This document shows, piece after piece, positions 24,297 through 33,538 of a stretch of DNA of 64,000 bases (the first letter of the stretch is position 1; each line of letters starts with the position of its first letter). This stretch comes from Cytophagales bacterium (GTDB taxonomy: Bacteria; Bacteroidota; Bacteroidia; Cytophagales; Cyclobacteriaceae). The translations under genes were made by a program, and so were the position numbers. A model generated the notes under the pieces. The model worked only from the letters and a program-made list of their open reading frames with translations. It ran no database searches and had not been told where the DNA came from. The stretch lies in NCBI GenBank assembly GCA_025359125.1, contig JANYHI010000083.1:1-64000 (forward strand). Reading direction: 5' to 3'.

Positions 24297-24806
24297 ATGT
24301 TTGATCCAGCTAAAATAATTGAAAAAGCAAAGCATTCGGTCTTTTATCTGAAAGTACTCAATTGGTCGTTGTACCGCATGGTACCTTTTAATAAACCGCA
24401 TGGCTTTCGTATTATAGAAATTGAGGACTTCAGGTTAAAGACACTTATGCCTTACAAGCGAACTAACTTTAACCACATTAATGGATTACATGCTTGCGGC
24501 TTGGCAACCATCTCTGAGTTTGCTACAGGGTTCTTGCTGCTGAGTAGTGTAGACATGAAGAAATACCGAATGATTTTACAACGACTGGAAGTTGATTATT
24601 TGTATCAGGGAAAAATGGATGCAACGGCAGAATTTTCAATCTCTAAAGATTGGGTAGCAGAGAAAATTGTTAAGCCCTTGCAAACGCAAAATACTGTAGT
24701 TATTCCTTGCGAGGTAAAAATTCATGATACAAAAGGAAATCATCTTACAACCGCCATTGTTCATTGGCAATTTAAAGAATGGGACAAAGTAAAAACGAAA
24801 GCTTGA
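24297..24806 (+). CDS. DUF4442 hotdog-fold protein
   Basis: 169 residues, similar to the DUF4442 group of hotdog thioesterase-like proteins: starts FDPAKIIEKAKHSVFYLKVL, then RMVPFNKPHGFRI and NHINGLHACGLATISEFATG, the usual family core. Probably acts on an acyl-thioester; catalytic role not shown by sequence. Stands upstream of the Mpo1-like gene with a 112-bp gap. Confidence 0.75.
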   Translation: MFDPAKIIEKAKHSVFYLKVLNWSLYRMVPFNKPHGFRIIEIEDFRLKTLMPYKRTNFNHINGLHACGLATISEFATGFLLLSSVDMKKYRMILQRLEVDYLYQGKMDATAEFSISKDWVAEKIVKPLQTQNTVVIPCEVKIHDTKGNHLTTAIVHWQFKEWDKVKTKA

Positions 24807-24918
24807 CAACCTAATAAGTTTAAAGTAGATTTAAGTTGCGAACAGTTAATTATGAAGATAGTTTCTATCACAGAATTTGAGTATGAAAAATTTAGACTTC
24901 AACTAATTTGGTAAACCA

Positions 24919-25398
24919 ATGAGAAAGATCGATTTACTCCTTGCCGAGTATGGCGAGAGCCACCAAAATGAAACTAATAAAGCAATTCATTGGATTTGTG
25001 TTCCCTTAATTTTTTTTAGCATCGTAGGCTTGATTGCATCTATTCCTTCCGGATTTGTAAGTTCATTGGTAGGCGAAAATTCTTTGTATGCTAATTGGGC
25101 AGCTGTGATGTTGGTAGCTGCGTTGATTTATTATATCACGCTCTCAATACCACTCAGCATTGGCATGTTGGTGTTTGGGTTGTTGTGTTTGTATTTTGTA
25201 AATCAGATTGTATTAGCCAATGTAGCTCCACTATGGGTGGTAAGCGTAGCAATCTTTGTGTTGGCATGGATCGGCCAATTTTATGGACATAAAGTGGAAG
25301 GCAAAAAACCATCTTTCTTAAAAGACATTCAATTTTTGATGATCGGCCCCGCATGGCTCATGCATTTCATCTTTAAGAAAATAGGAATCCCTTACTAA
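24919..25398 (+). CDS. Mpo1-like (DUF962) membrane protein
   Basis: 159 residues; begins MRKIDLLLAEYGESHQNETN followed by IHWICVPLIFF, the DUF962/YGL010w opening, has four hydrophobic segments and the C-terminal IGQFYGHKVEGKKPS and WLMHFIFKK. The conserved histidines (15, 24, one in YGHK, one in MHF) are the presumed iron ligands. Yeast Mpo1 is an alpha-dioxygenase of 2-hydroxy fatty acids; Bacteroidetes make 2-hydroxy fatty acids, so a similar role fits but is inferred. Confidence 0.8.
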   Translation: MRKIDLLLAEYGESHQNETNKAIHWICVPLIFFSIVGLIASIPSGFVSSLVGENSLYANWAAVMLVAALIYYITLSIPLSIGMLVFGLLCLYFVNQIVLANVAPLWVVSVAIFVLAWIGQFYGHKVEGKKPSFLKDIQFLMIGPAWLMHFIFKKIGIPY

Positions 25399-25407
25399 TT
25401 TATTTGC

Positions 25408-26331
25408 TTGAATAACTTACATTTTGTTTGCGAGAAAGTAACAGATGCCAGTCCCAGCTTTGGGACTTTTTTATTTAACCAGAAGCAACACCTTTTTCTA
25501 CAATCAAAAAGTGGCTGGTGGTGTTACAAAATAAAAAAAAACTTGCTGCAAACAGGATTCATCTATCTGAATATAAACGGCAAAAAAGCATGCAGTCCGG
25601 TAAAAGCTCCATTTGGTTCGTTCGACATAAGTAAGGACGTAGCTGGTAACGAATTTGAAAAGTGGATTGATTTTATTTTGCAGGATTTAACCGAGAAAGG
25701 AGTAAGAGAAATAGCCATTAAACATTACCCATCTATCTATCAAAAAACTCAAACAGCTCAAATTAAAAAGTTACTAGCTAAGAAAGAATTTAAAAGGAGC
25801 AAAGAAATTGCAAGTGTAATTGCTGTTGATAGAAGTACTTTTGAGAGTAAAATTGTAGTTGCCAAAAAGCAAAAGCTAAGAAAATGTTTAGAGCGATTTA
25901 CTTTTTATCACAATCATGTGAGCCAACTTAAAAAAAATTACACTTTTATATTTAATACTCGTAAAGAGAAAGGATTTAAGTTATCTATGACTTATTCTGA
26001 TTTGCAAAAAACGGTTAAACAATTTCCTGGAGACTTTCTTCTATTTGCGGTGAGCGATGCCGAAACTGTAATAGCAGCCAGTATTTGTATTAAAGTAAAT
26101 CAAGAGGTGCTGTATACTTTTTATTACGCTCACGATAGTGCTTATAATAAAATTAGCCCGATAGTTATGTTGCTGAATGGAATCTATGCATATGCGCAAG
26201 AAAATAAATTCAAGAAATTAGATTTAGGCACCTCTCAGTTGGGTGATAAAATAAATATACCGCTGCTTCATTTTAAAGAGAGCGTAGGAGGGAAGCCTTC
26301 TGCCAAATATACATTTACAAAAAGCTGGTGA
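25408..26331 (+). CDS. GNAT/FemAB-like acyl- or aminoacyltransferase
   Basis: 307-residue protein with a FemAB/BioF2-type GNAT fold in its second half: FPGDFLLFAVSDAETVIAAS, LYTFYYAHDSAYNKISPIVM, then FKKLDLGTSQLGDKINIPLL and FKESVGGKPSAKYTF. The pattern KxxLDLG...L..FKexfGgk is common in proteins that modify cell envelope glycans or lipids. Start is TTG 25408, ten bases after the Mpo1-like stop; no closer ATG exists. Overlaps the downstream GT2 start (TGATG). Confidence 0.65.
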   Translation: MNNLHFVCEKVTDASPSFGTFLFNQKQHLFLQSKSGWWCYKIKKNLLQTGFIYLNINGKKACSPVKAPFGSFDISKDVAGNEFEKWIDFILQDLTEKGVREIAIKHYPSIYQKTQTAQIKKLLAKKEFKRSKEIASVIAVDRSTFESKIVVAKKQKLRKCLERFTFYHNHVSQLKKNYTFIFNTRKEKGFKLSMTYSDLQKTVKQFPGDFLLFAVSDAETVIAASICIKVNQEVLYTFYYAHDSAYNKISPIVMLLNGIYAYAQENKFKKLDLGTSQLGDKINIPLLHFKESVGGKPSAKYTFTKSW

Positions 26332-27200
26332 TGGAAACTCCGCTAGTCACCGTTCTTTGTTTGTGTTATAATCAAAAAAAATTTATTCAGGAGTCGATTG
26401 AGTCTGTCATTAATCAGACATATAAAAATATTGAGTTGATTGTGATGGATGATGGAAGCACCGATGGTAGTCAAGCACTCATTGAATCGTTTTTAAAGAA
26501 ACATCCTCAGGTAAAATTTATTTCGCATTCGATAAATCAAGGGTATTGTAAAACACTTAATGAAGGAGTTGAGTTAGCCAACGGAAAATTTATTATTGAT
26601 TTAGCAGCAGATGACATTCTCTTGCCCGAGCGTGTGGCGGCAGGGGTAGAGTCTTTAATGAATTTACATGCTGGTTGTGATCTTCAGTTTACCGATGCAA
26701 TATTGATAGATGAAAATGGGAACTCGATTGGGTATCATTCAGTTAGATTCCCGCATAGATTAATTCCCCGAGGAGATATTTATATTAATTTGATTGATCG
26801 ATATTTTATTTGTTCGCCTACATTAATGTTTAAAAAATCTGTTGTTATTGCCATAGGTGGATATGATGAGACATTAGCCTTTGAAGATTTTGATTTTTTA
26901 ATTCGCGCTTCACGCCAATTTAAATTTTGCTACTCTGCTACACCATTAATTAAAAGACGAATGGTTAAAACTTCTATGTCGAGTAAGCAATTTGTAAAAG
27001 GAAGTGACCAGCGATGGTCTACCCTAGAAGTTTGTAAGAAGATTTATAACTTAAACAAGACGCGAGCAGAGCATGCAGCATTAAAAAGAAGACTTCGCTA
27101 TGAGATTTTACTATCCATTAGAATGGCGGATATAAAATTGACGATTGCATTTTTTAAATTTTATTTTCGGTTATCTTCTCCCAACACCATGCTTTTGTAG
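26331..27200 (+). CDS. Glycosyltransferase family 2
   Basis: 289-residue GT-A fold enzyme: PLVTVLCLCYNQKKFIQESI, then ELIVMDDGSTDGSQ, and DLAADDILLPERV as the DxD-like metal motif, LAFEDFDFLIRA as the ED catalytic-base motif. It should transfer a sugar from a nucleotide donor to a glycan. Translation starts at ATG 26331, overlapping the previous stop by one base. The last 40 bp overlap rsgA tail to tail. Confidence 0.85.
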   Translation: METPLVTVLCLCYNQKKFIQESIESVINQTYKNIELIVMDDGSTDGSQALIESFLKKHPQVKFISHSINQGYCKTLNEGVELANGKFIIDLAADDILLPERVAAGVESLMNLHAGCDLQFTDAILIDENGNSIGYHSVRFPHRLIPRGDIYINLIDRYFICSPTLMFKKSVVIAIGGYDETLAFEDFDFLIRASRQFKFCYSATPLIKRRMVKTSMSSKQFVKGSDQRWSTLEVCKKIYNLNKTRAEHAALKRRLRYEILLSIRMADIKLTIAFFKFYFRLSSPNTMLL

Positions 27201-28075
27201 CTATGGTATCTGGCTTCTGAAATTTTCCCTTCCAAAATTCCTTTTTGAATGGCACAGCCCGGTTCTTGTAAGTGCAGACATTTAGATCCGAATTTGCAGC
27301 TCAACCTCAACTCCCGCATTTCAATAAAGTAATCCGAAATTTCCTGCTGCTCCATATCTACCAATCCCCATTCTTTTACACCAGGCGTATCGATTAGAAA
27401 ACTAGATTTATTTAACCGAAACATTTCTGCAAAGGTAGTGGTGTGAGTTCCCTTCTGCGAAAAATTAGAAATTTCTTGTGTGGTCTGTTGAAATTCTGGA
27501 GCGAGCTTGTTGAGGATAGTTGACTTGCCAACGCCCGAATGACCAGCCATCAATGTTATTTTATTTTCAAGAAGCTCTAGCAGTTCATCCATCTCCTCAT
27601 TGATGGCGGAAAGGCATATAGAATGAACTCCCAATGAATTGTACATTTTTTGAAGTTCACTCTGTTCTGTTAGTGCTTCTTGGCTCAGTAAATCAGATTT
27701 ATTGAAAACGATAAGTTGGGGTATTCTAAAAGCTTCTGCTGAAATTAAAAACCGATCGATAAAGCCCAACGAAGTTCTGGGCTGTTTGAGCGTGACAATT
27801 AAAAGTGCTTGATCAATATTAGCAGCTAAAATGTGTGAGTGCCCCGATTTTTTTACAGCTTGCCTGAGTAGATGATTTTTTCGCGGAAGTATTTCGCTGA
27901 TTACTCCATTCACATCTTCCAATTCGTAAGTAACATAATCTCCAACGGCAACAGGATTTGTTTCGCGAACGCCTTCTAGTCGTAACTTTCCTTTAATTCT
28001 GCATTGAATAATTTGTTCATCTTCAGTAAGAACTTCATACCACGATCCGGTAGATTTAAGAACTGTTCCCCTCAT
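27161..28075 (-). CDS. rsgA: Ribosome small subunit GTPase RsgA
   Basis: Circularly permuted GTPase that checks 30S maturation. An OB domain (1-70) precedes the permuted G motifs: NKSD (FNKSDLL), then the P-loop GHSGVGKS, then DTPGVKEWG. A zinc knuckle C-C-H-C follows (SCKFGSKCLHLQEPGCAI). 304 residues, normal. It overlaps waaA by 4 bp upstream and the GT2 gene by 40 bp at its end. Confidence 0.93.
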   Translation of the reverse strand: MRGTVLKSTGSWYEVLTEDEQIIQCRIKGKLRLEGVRETNPVAVGDYVTYELEDVNGVISEILPRKNHLLRQAVKKSGHSHILAANIDQALLIVTLKQPRTSLGFIDRFLISAEAFRIPQLIVFNKSDLLSQEALTEQSELQKMYNSLGVHSICLSAINEEMDELLELLENKITLMAGHSGVGKSTILNKLAPEFQQTTQEISNFSQKGTHTTTFAEMFRLNKSSFLIDTPGVKEWGLVDMEQQEISDYFIEMRELRLSCKFGSKCLHLQEPGCAIQKGILEGKISEARYHSYKSMVLGEDNRK

Positions 28076-29316
28076 GCCGTAATAATTTTGGTGCAGTAGT
28101 TCATGATCTTTTTCGCAGCTCCTAAATTCTCTTGCACATAGGACTTGGTTACTTCACATGCCAATAAAAAATTCTCTGGTCGATTATTCAATAACTCGTA
28201 CTTACTTTTCAGTTCTGCATAGCCATTTATTTCAAAAGCGCCCCCTCTCATAATCAGATCATTTGCCTCTTGGTACTTTTTATAATTCTGATCTCCAAAA
28301 AATATAGGAACACCAAAGCAAGCCGCTTCCAAAATATTATGGAGCCCATCGCCAAACGCGCCACCTACATAAGCAAATTCTCCATACCGATACAATTGAG
28401 AAAGCATTCCGATATTGTCGATAATGAGCACCGAAAATTCTTCGACATTATCTTTAGCTGCTGAATAGCGAATTGATTTTACGGAAAGAGAGTTTTCAAT
28501 TGACTTAATATAATCCTCAGAAATCTCATGAGGAGCAATGATAAATTTTAGTTGCAAATGGTTATCGTTAATAAATGGGCAAAGCACATCTGTGTCTTCT
28601 TTCCAGCAGCTACCGGCCACCATTAACTTTTGATTGTTTTTAAATTTTCTAGCAATTTCAATTTCGCTTCCAGATTGGATAATCTCATTGACCCGATCGA
28701 AGCGTGTATCTCCCGCTAAGGTGCCATTGATATTTAATGAAGCGAGTAATTTAATAGTCTCTTGGTTTTGAGCAAAGAAATGATCGAAATGAGAAAGAAT
28801 TTTTCTGAATAGTCCGCCATAAAATTTAAAGAATATCTGATCGGGACGTAAAATACACGAAATGGAAATAAGGGGAATGTTTCTTTTCTTCAACTGATCA
28901 GAATAGTGATACCAAAATTCATACTTCACAAAAATGGCCAGCACCGGATTGACGATATCAACAAATCGTTTCGCGTTTTTGTGCGTATCCCACGGCAGAT
29001 AGAAAATGGCATCTGCCTTGTCGTAGTTCTTTTTATTTTCGTATCCGGAAGGAGAGAAAAAAGTCAACAGTATTTTTTTATCAGGAAATTTTTCTTTGAT
29101 GGCCTCAATCACGGGCCGGCCTTGTTCAAACTCACCTAAAGAGGCACAATGAATCCAAACTACTCGATCCGTTGTTTTAGCAAATTTTAAAAGCCCTTCG
29201 AATATGCCTTTATGACCAGCAGTAAACAATTTAGCTTTCTTATTGAATAGTGCCGCAAAGCGATAAATAAACGATAATAACTGAATGGTTAAGTTGTAAA
29301 CAATCTTCATAAGCAT
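28072..29316 (-). CDS. waaA: 3-deoxy-D-manno-octulosonate (Kdo) transferase
   Basis: Inner-membrane-associated transferase that attaches Kdo to lipid A. Family marks: WIHCASLGEFEQGRPVIEAI, LLTFFSPSGYE, and FVKYEFWYHY in the first lobe; AGDTRFDRV, GSCWKED and then EFAYVGGAFGDGLHNILEAA with PIFFG in the second. Start at ATG 29316 or 29310 (MKIVYNLTIQLLSF), which opens with the usual membrane anchor; an in-frame ATG at 29409 would add 31 atypical residues and overlap the divergent gene. Confidence 0.92.
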   Translation of the reverse strand: MLMKIVYNLTIQLLSFIYRFAALFNKKAKLFTAGHKGIFEGLLKFAKTTDRVVWIHCASLGEFEQGRPVIEAIKEKFPDKKILLTFFSPSGYENKKNYDKADAIFYLPWDTHKNAKRFVDIVNPVLAIFVKYEFWYHYSDQLKKRNIPLISISCILRPDQIFFKFYGGLFRKILSHFDHFFAQNQETIKLLASLNINGTLAGDTRFDRVNEIIQSGSEIEIARKFKNNQKLMVAGSCWKEDTDVLCPFINDNHLQLKFIIAPHEISEDYIKSIENSLSVKSIRYSAAKDNVEEFSVLIIDNIGMLSQLYRYGEFAYVGGAFGDGLHNILEAACFGVPIFFGDQNYKKYQEANDLIMRGGAFEINGYAELKSKYELLNNRPENFLLACEVTKSYVQENLGAAKKIMNYCTKIITA

Positions 29317-29426
29317 CGCAAAAATATTAAAAAGAGGTAGGACACTCGGTTTTATTTTAGAGATTTGCTGTTTGTAATAGATTACCAAACAGTATTTTTT
29401 TGGATACAATGATTAAAATAACTTTT

Positions 29427-30500
29427 ATGAATAAAAATTTTGTAAGAAAACGAATGTTAAGCCTAGCCTTCGGATTACTTTTTATAGCAGCATTGCCTGC
29501 CTACTCTCAAAATGAATCGGATCTTGCAAGTTTCCTAAATGGCGGAAAAGAAGACGCTTCTAAATTAATTGGTGCCTACATAAGCCCTTTAATCAATGCA
29601 ACTTCCTATGGTATGACAAGTGGCTGGTACCACACAGCCAAAGCGCATAAAACATTAGGCTTCGATTTAGGCGTTACCGTGAGTGCTGCCTTTACCCCTT
29701 CATCTGATGATACTTTTACTCCTTCGGCTTTGGGGTTAAAGGTTTTAACTTTAACAAGTCCTACTGGGCCAAACGCAACTGCGCCAACTATATTTGGAGC
29801 TAAGACACCAACAACCTATACTGGTGTTTATGATCCTGATGGCACTGGCCCTATACCAGGAAAAGCAGTTACAGTCAATGGTCCCGAGGGGCTAGACTTT
29901 CGGAATAAGATTGGTTTCAGTGCAGTGCCTGTTCCTATGATTCAATTAGGCATTGGCATTGTAAAGAGTACTGATTTAAAAATAAGATTTGTGCCTGAGC
30001 AGAAGCAAGGTTCGAGCACTTTTAGCATGATTGGCTTTGGTGTAATGCACGATATTAAGCAACATATTCCTGGAATTAAAAAATTACCTTTTGATCTTTC
30101 GATGTTGGTGGCCTACAACTCTGTTTCGGGTTCTACTAGTTTGATTAATACAAATCCATCAGATGCTATTCCGGATAATACAGATGGTAAATTGAATTAC
30201 AAATTAAATTCCTGGGTAGTACAGGCTCTTATTTCTAAAAAGGTTTCGGTACTTACTTTTTATGCTGGTTTGGGTTATGGAACGGTAAATAGCACTGTTA
30301 ATGTATTGGGTACTTATACGATTGATCCAAATCCACTCTTTCCAAAATTGGTAGATCCCTTCTCAACAGAATATTCTAACAAAAGTGCTAAACTTACGGC
30401 TGGACTGAGATTAAAGTTGGGTCCAGTATATTTTAATGGCGATTATACATTGCAAAAATACAATGCTCTTACTGTTGGATTTGGATTTGCAGTTCGTTAA
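29427..30500 (+). CDS. DUF6588-type outer membrane protein
   Basis: 357-residue predicted outer membrane protein with a signal peptide (MNKNFVRKRMLSLAFGLLFI, cleavage after AYSQ). The early motif LIGAYISPLINATSYGMTSG followed by WYHTAKAHKTLGFDLGVTVS is that of the DUF6588 family of Bacteroidetes. The C-terminal part is barrel-like and ends YNALTVGFGFAVR. Function unknown. Start at ATG 29427 because it opens the signal peptide; an earlier in-frame ATG at 29409 is possible. Confidence 0.7.
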   Translation: MNKNFVRKRMLSLAFGLLFIAALPAYSQNESDLASFLNGGKEDASKLIGAYISPLINATSYGMTSGWYHTAKAHKTLGFDLGVTVSAAFTPSSDDTFTPSALGLKVLTLTSPTGPNATAPTIFGAKTPTTYTGVYDPDGTGPIPGKAVTVNGPEGLDFRNKIGFSAVPVPMIQLGIGIVKSTDLKIRFVPEQKQGSSTFSMIGFGVMHDIKQHIPGIKKLPFDLSMLVAYNSVSGSTSLINTNPSDAIPDNTDGKLNYKLNSWVVQALISKKVSVLTFYAGLGYGTVNSTVNVLGTYTIDPNPLFPKLVDPFSTEYSNKSAKLTAGLRLKLGPVYFNGDYTLQKYNALTVGFGFAVR

Positions 30501-30514
30501 CAGTTTCTAGCATC

Positions 30515-30554
30515 AAAAAGAGGGTCAAAAAAATAATTCTTGACCCTCTTTTTT
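30515..30554. terminator. Bidirectional terminator
   Basis: AAAAGAGGGTCAA pairs with TTGACCCTCTTTT around a 12-nt A-rich loop, with an A-tract before and a T-tract after, so it can stop both the DUF6588 transcript and the convergent enoyl-CoA hydratase transcript. Confidence 0.85.
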
Positions 30555-30580
30555 ATTTGTACCAATGCAATAGTTAGATT

Positions 30581-31354
30581 CTACTTTCCCTTATACTCTG
30601 GCTTTCTTTTTTCAATAAAAGCTTTCATGCCTTCTTTCTGATCTTCGCTGGCAAAAGATAGATAGAAGTTTTTTCGTTCAAAGGCGAGTCCTTCGTCTAA
30701 TTGAGTTTCAAATGATCGGTTGATTGCTTCTTTTGCAAGTTGCACCGCAATGGTAGACATCTGCGCAATTTCTTTTCCTAGCTGTAATGCTTCATGTAGG
30801 TACATTTCAACAGGAACAACCTTATTAACAAGTCCATAAAAGTGTGCTTCTTCCGCAGATAAAAATCTCCCGGTTAGAATAAGCTCCATTGCTTTTGCTT
30901 TTCCTACTGCTTTGGTTAATCGCTGCGTGCCTCCTGCTCCGGGGATCGTGCCAAGCTTTATTTCGGGTTGGCCAAATTTTGCTGTCTCAGACGCGATGAT
31001 CATATCACACATCATGGTTAGTTCACAGCCTCCGCCTAAGGCGAAACCACTCACAGCGGCTATGATTGGCTTTTTCGTTTTTCTGATTTGATCCCACGTA
31101 GTAAAGCGATCCATCAAATGCATTTCAATAGCAGTTTTATCTGCCATCTCTTTAATATCTGCACCGGCTGCAAAGGCTTTTTCATTACCGGTTAATACAA
31201 TTGCTTTTACTAAATCGTTTTTGTCAAGCTGTTGCAACGCACCAAGTAACTCGGTCATCAATTGATGATTCAGTGCATTTAATTCTTTAGGCCGATTAAG
31301 CTCGATAAGAGCAACGCCAGGCTCCCTTTGTTCGGTAACTTTAATTAATTCCAT
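30581..31354 (-). CDS. Enoyl-CoA hydratase/isomerase (crotonase family)
   Basis: Hydrates 2-enoyl-CoA in fatty acid or amino acid breakdown. Oxyanion-hole segment AFAAGADIKEM, then ALGGGCELTMMCDMIIASET with Glu111 and FGQPEIKLGTIPGAGGTQRL with Glu131; the two glutamates mark an active hydratase. 257 residues, standard. Single gene. The exact chain-length preference cannot be told. Confidence 0.9.
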   Translation of the reverse strand: MELIKVTEQREPGVALIELNRPKELNALNHQLMTELLGALQQLDKNDLVKAIVLTGNEKAFAAGADIKEMADKTAIEMHLMDRFTTWDQIRKTKKPIIAAVSGFALGGGCELTMMCDMIIASETAKFGQPEIKLGTIPGAGGTQRLTKAVGKAKAMELILTGRFLSAEEAHFYGLVNKVVPVEMYLHEALQLGKEIAQMSTIAVQLAKEAINRSFETQLDEGLAFERKNFYLSFASEDQKEGMKAFIEKRKPEYKGK

Positions 31355-31379
31355 AGCAAATAATTTTAAAGATCAATAT

Positions 31380-31475
31380 TAGCCACTAAGCCACAAAGGC
31401 ACTAGGCTTCGGCTGTTTTTTTAAATCCGCGTAAATTCAATTTTGCCACTGATTACCCAGCTGACCATAGATTTT
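31380..31475. repeat. Degenerate extragenic repeats downstream of the RNA candidate
   Basis: Contains AGCCACTAAGCCACAAAGGC and AAATCCGCGTAAATTCAATT followed by GCCACTGATTACCC, degraded forms of the CACTAAGGCAC and CACTGATTACACGGATT extragenic repeats often seen in Bacteroidetes. Nothing else recognisable between the enoyl-CoA hydratase start and 31560. Confidence 0.35.
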
Positions 31476-31564
31476 TTTCTCCTGTATATATGAAATCCTA
31501 TTAAAAAATGACCACACGTAACTTCAATTAAATAATTCTTGTCTTTGAGATAAAAGTTGTGTGT

Positions 31565-31597
31565 AAAAAAGAAAAGCCCCTTCTCGTTTGAAGGGGC
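31565..31597 (-). terminator. Terminator of the RNA candidate
   Basis: Perfect 8-bp stem GCCCCTTC (31597-31590) and GAAGGGGC (31583-31576), 6-nt loop, followed on the minus strand by TTTTCTTTTTT (31575-31565). Confidence 0.9.
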
Positions 31598-31752
31598 CAG
31601 ACTTAACCAAAAGGCGTACTTGTGTACTATGCATTTGTATATTCGCTGAGGTTGTTTCAAGTAACCTTTTTGTCTGGTATTTTTGGGTATGAAATGGCCA
31701 TTAACAACAGGTACACCCAACTGAATGATATTTTGGGCCATTCCATGTGACG
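31565..31752 (-). ncRNA. Candidate structured small RNA (6S-like shape, unassigned)
   Basis: No convincing protein frame, but dense pairing on the minus strand. From 5' to 3': AATGGCC (31742-31736) can pair with GGCCATT (31699-31693); interleaved with it TTGGGT can pair with ACCCAA, giving a possible pseudoknot or switch; then a long hairpin closed by CCAGAC (31677-31672) with GTCTGG (31602-31597) and continued by AAAGG-TTACTTG against CAAGTA-CG-CCTTT; then terminator stem GCCCCTTC/GAAGGGGC (31597-31576) and TTTTCTTTTTT. Length from a plausible start near 31752 is about 185 nt, similar to 6S RNA, but I cannot assign a family. Divergent from the phosphatase gene. Confidence 0.6.
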
Positions 31753-31773
31753 ACTAAAAAAAATTACTAACAC

Positions 31774-32238
31774 ATGAATATCTTGTTTGTATGCCTTGGT
31801 AATATTTGTAGATCACCAATAGCCGAAGCGATTTTTAAGCATCAAATTGAAAAGCTGGGATTGAATGACCAATTTTTTGCAGATTCTTGTGGAACGGCCA
31901 ATTACCATGTGGGGCATAACCCCGATTATAGAACTATTAAAAATGCATTGAAAAATGGTGTGGAAGTTCACCACAAAGGGCGTCAAATAGCCCATGCGGA
32001 TTTAGAAACATTTGATTTAATACTTGCCATGGATAACCACAACCTTAATTCGATTTTAAAACTTTCGGGTGCTGAAAAGTATTTTGATAAGATTAGGTTG
32101 ATGAGATCATACGATCCTATTTCTGTAGGAGATGTACCCGATCCTTACTACGGAAGTGAGCAGGATTTTCAGGAAGTATTTGAAATACTAGATCGTTCTA
32201 TCAAAAATTTAATTCAAAATCAACTCATTAAATCTTAA
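31774..32238 (+). CDS. Low-molecular-weight protein tyrosine phosphatase
   Basis: 154-residue cytoplasmic phosphatase. The P-loop is VCLGNICRS at 6-14 (nucleophile Cys7, Arg13, pattern CX5R) at the very N-terminus, and the general-acid loop is DVPDPYYG. In bacteria such enzymes often dephosphorylate tyrosine kinases of polysaccharide export, but no such kinase is nearby. Its last 11 bp overlap the convergent lysC gene. Confidence 0.92.
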   Translation: MNILFVCLGNICRSPIAEAIFKHQIEKLGLNDQFFADSCGTANYHVGHNPDYRTIKNALKNGVEVHHKGRQIAHADLETFDLILAMDNHNLNSILKLSGAEKYFDKIRLMRSYDPISVGDVPDPYYGSEQDFQEVFEILDRSIKNLIQNQLIKS

Positions 32239-33466
32239 CCAAGACTTGTAAAGTAGACCGAGACGATTGCTCCAAAATAACTCCTTTCATATTTTTAAAT
32301 TCGGCAGAAGTTTTTGCATCGTAATTTTTGATTGTAATTAATGTAAGGTTGGCATTGTAATACACTTCAAAACTTTTGCTCAACTCTTCAATTAACTTCA
32401 ACACTTTGTCTTCGCGGTAATCAATGCAAAATGAAAAAGAGATAGCTGAGTTTTGCATCACATTAATTCGAATGTTCAAATCTGTAAGGGCTTTAAAAAT
32501 AACCCCAATCTGCAATTCATCCACGAAAGTATAATCCAATACTTTGCACGATACTAGGCATTGATTTTCTTTGTGCACGATTAGTGGAGGAAGCTTATCA
32601 ACAATGCACTCATGAATTTTTGTACCCATAAGTGTTGGGTCTAAAAAGCATTTTACTAATAAAGGAATTCCTTTATTGGCCAACGGCTTAATTGTTTTAG
32701 GATGAATAACAGAGGCGCCATAGTAAGTCATCTCCGCAGCTTCTTTGTAGGGCAGCTCATCAAATATGATGGCGTGAGGCCTGCGCTTGGGGTCTGCACT
32801 CATTACTCCTGCTACATCTTTCCAAATGGTAACAGAAGTAGCATTCAGGCAAGAGCCAAAAATAGCAGCCGTAAAATCTGATCCTTCACGACCCAGTGTG
32901 GTTGTTTCTTTTTTAGCAGTAGATCCAATAAAACCTTGTGTTATAAATAATTTTTCGCTCGATTTTTTAAGTTCATGTATTTTACCCTCCGTTTCTTTCC
33001 ACAGCACGCGACCCTCTCTAAATGTGTTATCTGTCTGAATGTAGGTGCGAGCATCTAGCCAATACGGATGGAGCCCACCCGCTTCAAAAAAAACCGTAAC
33101 TATTTTAGATGAAATGATTTCGCCAAAACAAACAATGCTATCGTAGAATTTATCTCTATCGGTAATTTGTAAAGCCGTATTTTCAATTTCACTGAACAAC
33201 TCATCAAGTTGTTTTTCAATTAAATGGATGATCGATAAACCTTTGCAAAGATTGAGGTGATTTTTTTTCAGATTCCCTAGTTCCTTCTGAAAGTTCTTTT
33301 TATGATAAGCAGCGTTTACGATCTCTTCCAGCAAATCTGTAGTGTCGCCCATGGCAGAAACAACTACCAGTAACTTCTCTTGTTGGTTAGCAGCTATAAT
33401 ATTTCTAACCCTAATTAGGCGATCAGTATTTTTTAAAGCAGCCCCGCCAAATTTAAAGATATCCAT
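32228..33466 (-). CDS. lysC: Aspartate kinase
   Basis: Phosphorylates aspartate at the entry of lysine/threonine/methionine and diaminopimelate synthesis. Starts [12 protein letters not shown], a slight variant of the KFGG motif, with [12 protein letters not shown] and the substrate loop [16 protein letters not shown]; then [11 protein letters not shown]. The C-terminal 130 residues hold ACT-type regulatory domains. 412 residues, monofunctional. Divergent from fbp with 70 bp between, tail-overlapping the phosphatase. Confidence 0.9.
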   Translation of the reverse strand: MDIFKFGGAALKNTDRLIRVRNIIAANQQEKLLVVVSAMGDTTDLLEEIVNAAYHKKNFQKELGNLKKNHLNLCKGLSIIHLIEKQLDELFSEIENTALQITDRDKFYDSIVCFGEIISSKIVTVFFEAGGLHPYWLDARTYIQTDNTFREGRVLWKETEGKIHELKKSSEKLFITQGFIGSTAKKETTTLGREGSDFTAAIFGSCLNATSVTIWKDVAGVMSADPKRRPHAIIFDELPYKEAAEMTYYGASVIHPKTIKPLANKGIPLLVKCFLDPTLMGTKIHECIVDKLPPLIVHKENQCLVSCKVLDYTFVDELQIGVIFKALTDLNIRINVMQNSAISFSFCIDYREDKVLKLIEELSKSFEVYYNANLTLITIKNYDAKTSAEFKNMKGVILEQSSRSTLQVLVKI

Positions 33467-33538
33467 GTATTCCGTTTATTTCAATCGTTTGCATTCGTAT
33501 ATTTACAGCCAAATTTACACTCAAAATTCAGTTTATTG

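Noticed and set aside
24852..24914. 20-codon frame beginning ATGAAGATAGTTTC
   Set aside because: Too short, without hydrophobic or structural features, and no neighbouring support.
31421..31741. 106-codon minus-strand frame as a protein gene
   Set aside because: It runs through a perfect terminator stem and dense RNA pairings, with odd residue composition and no domain; better explained as a structured RNA.
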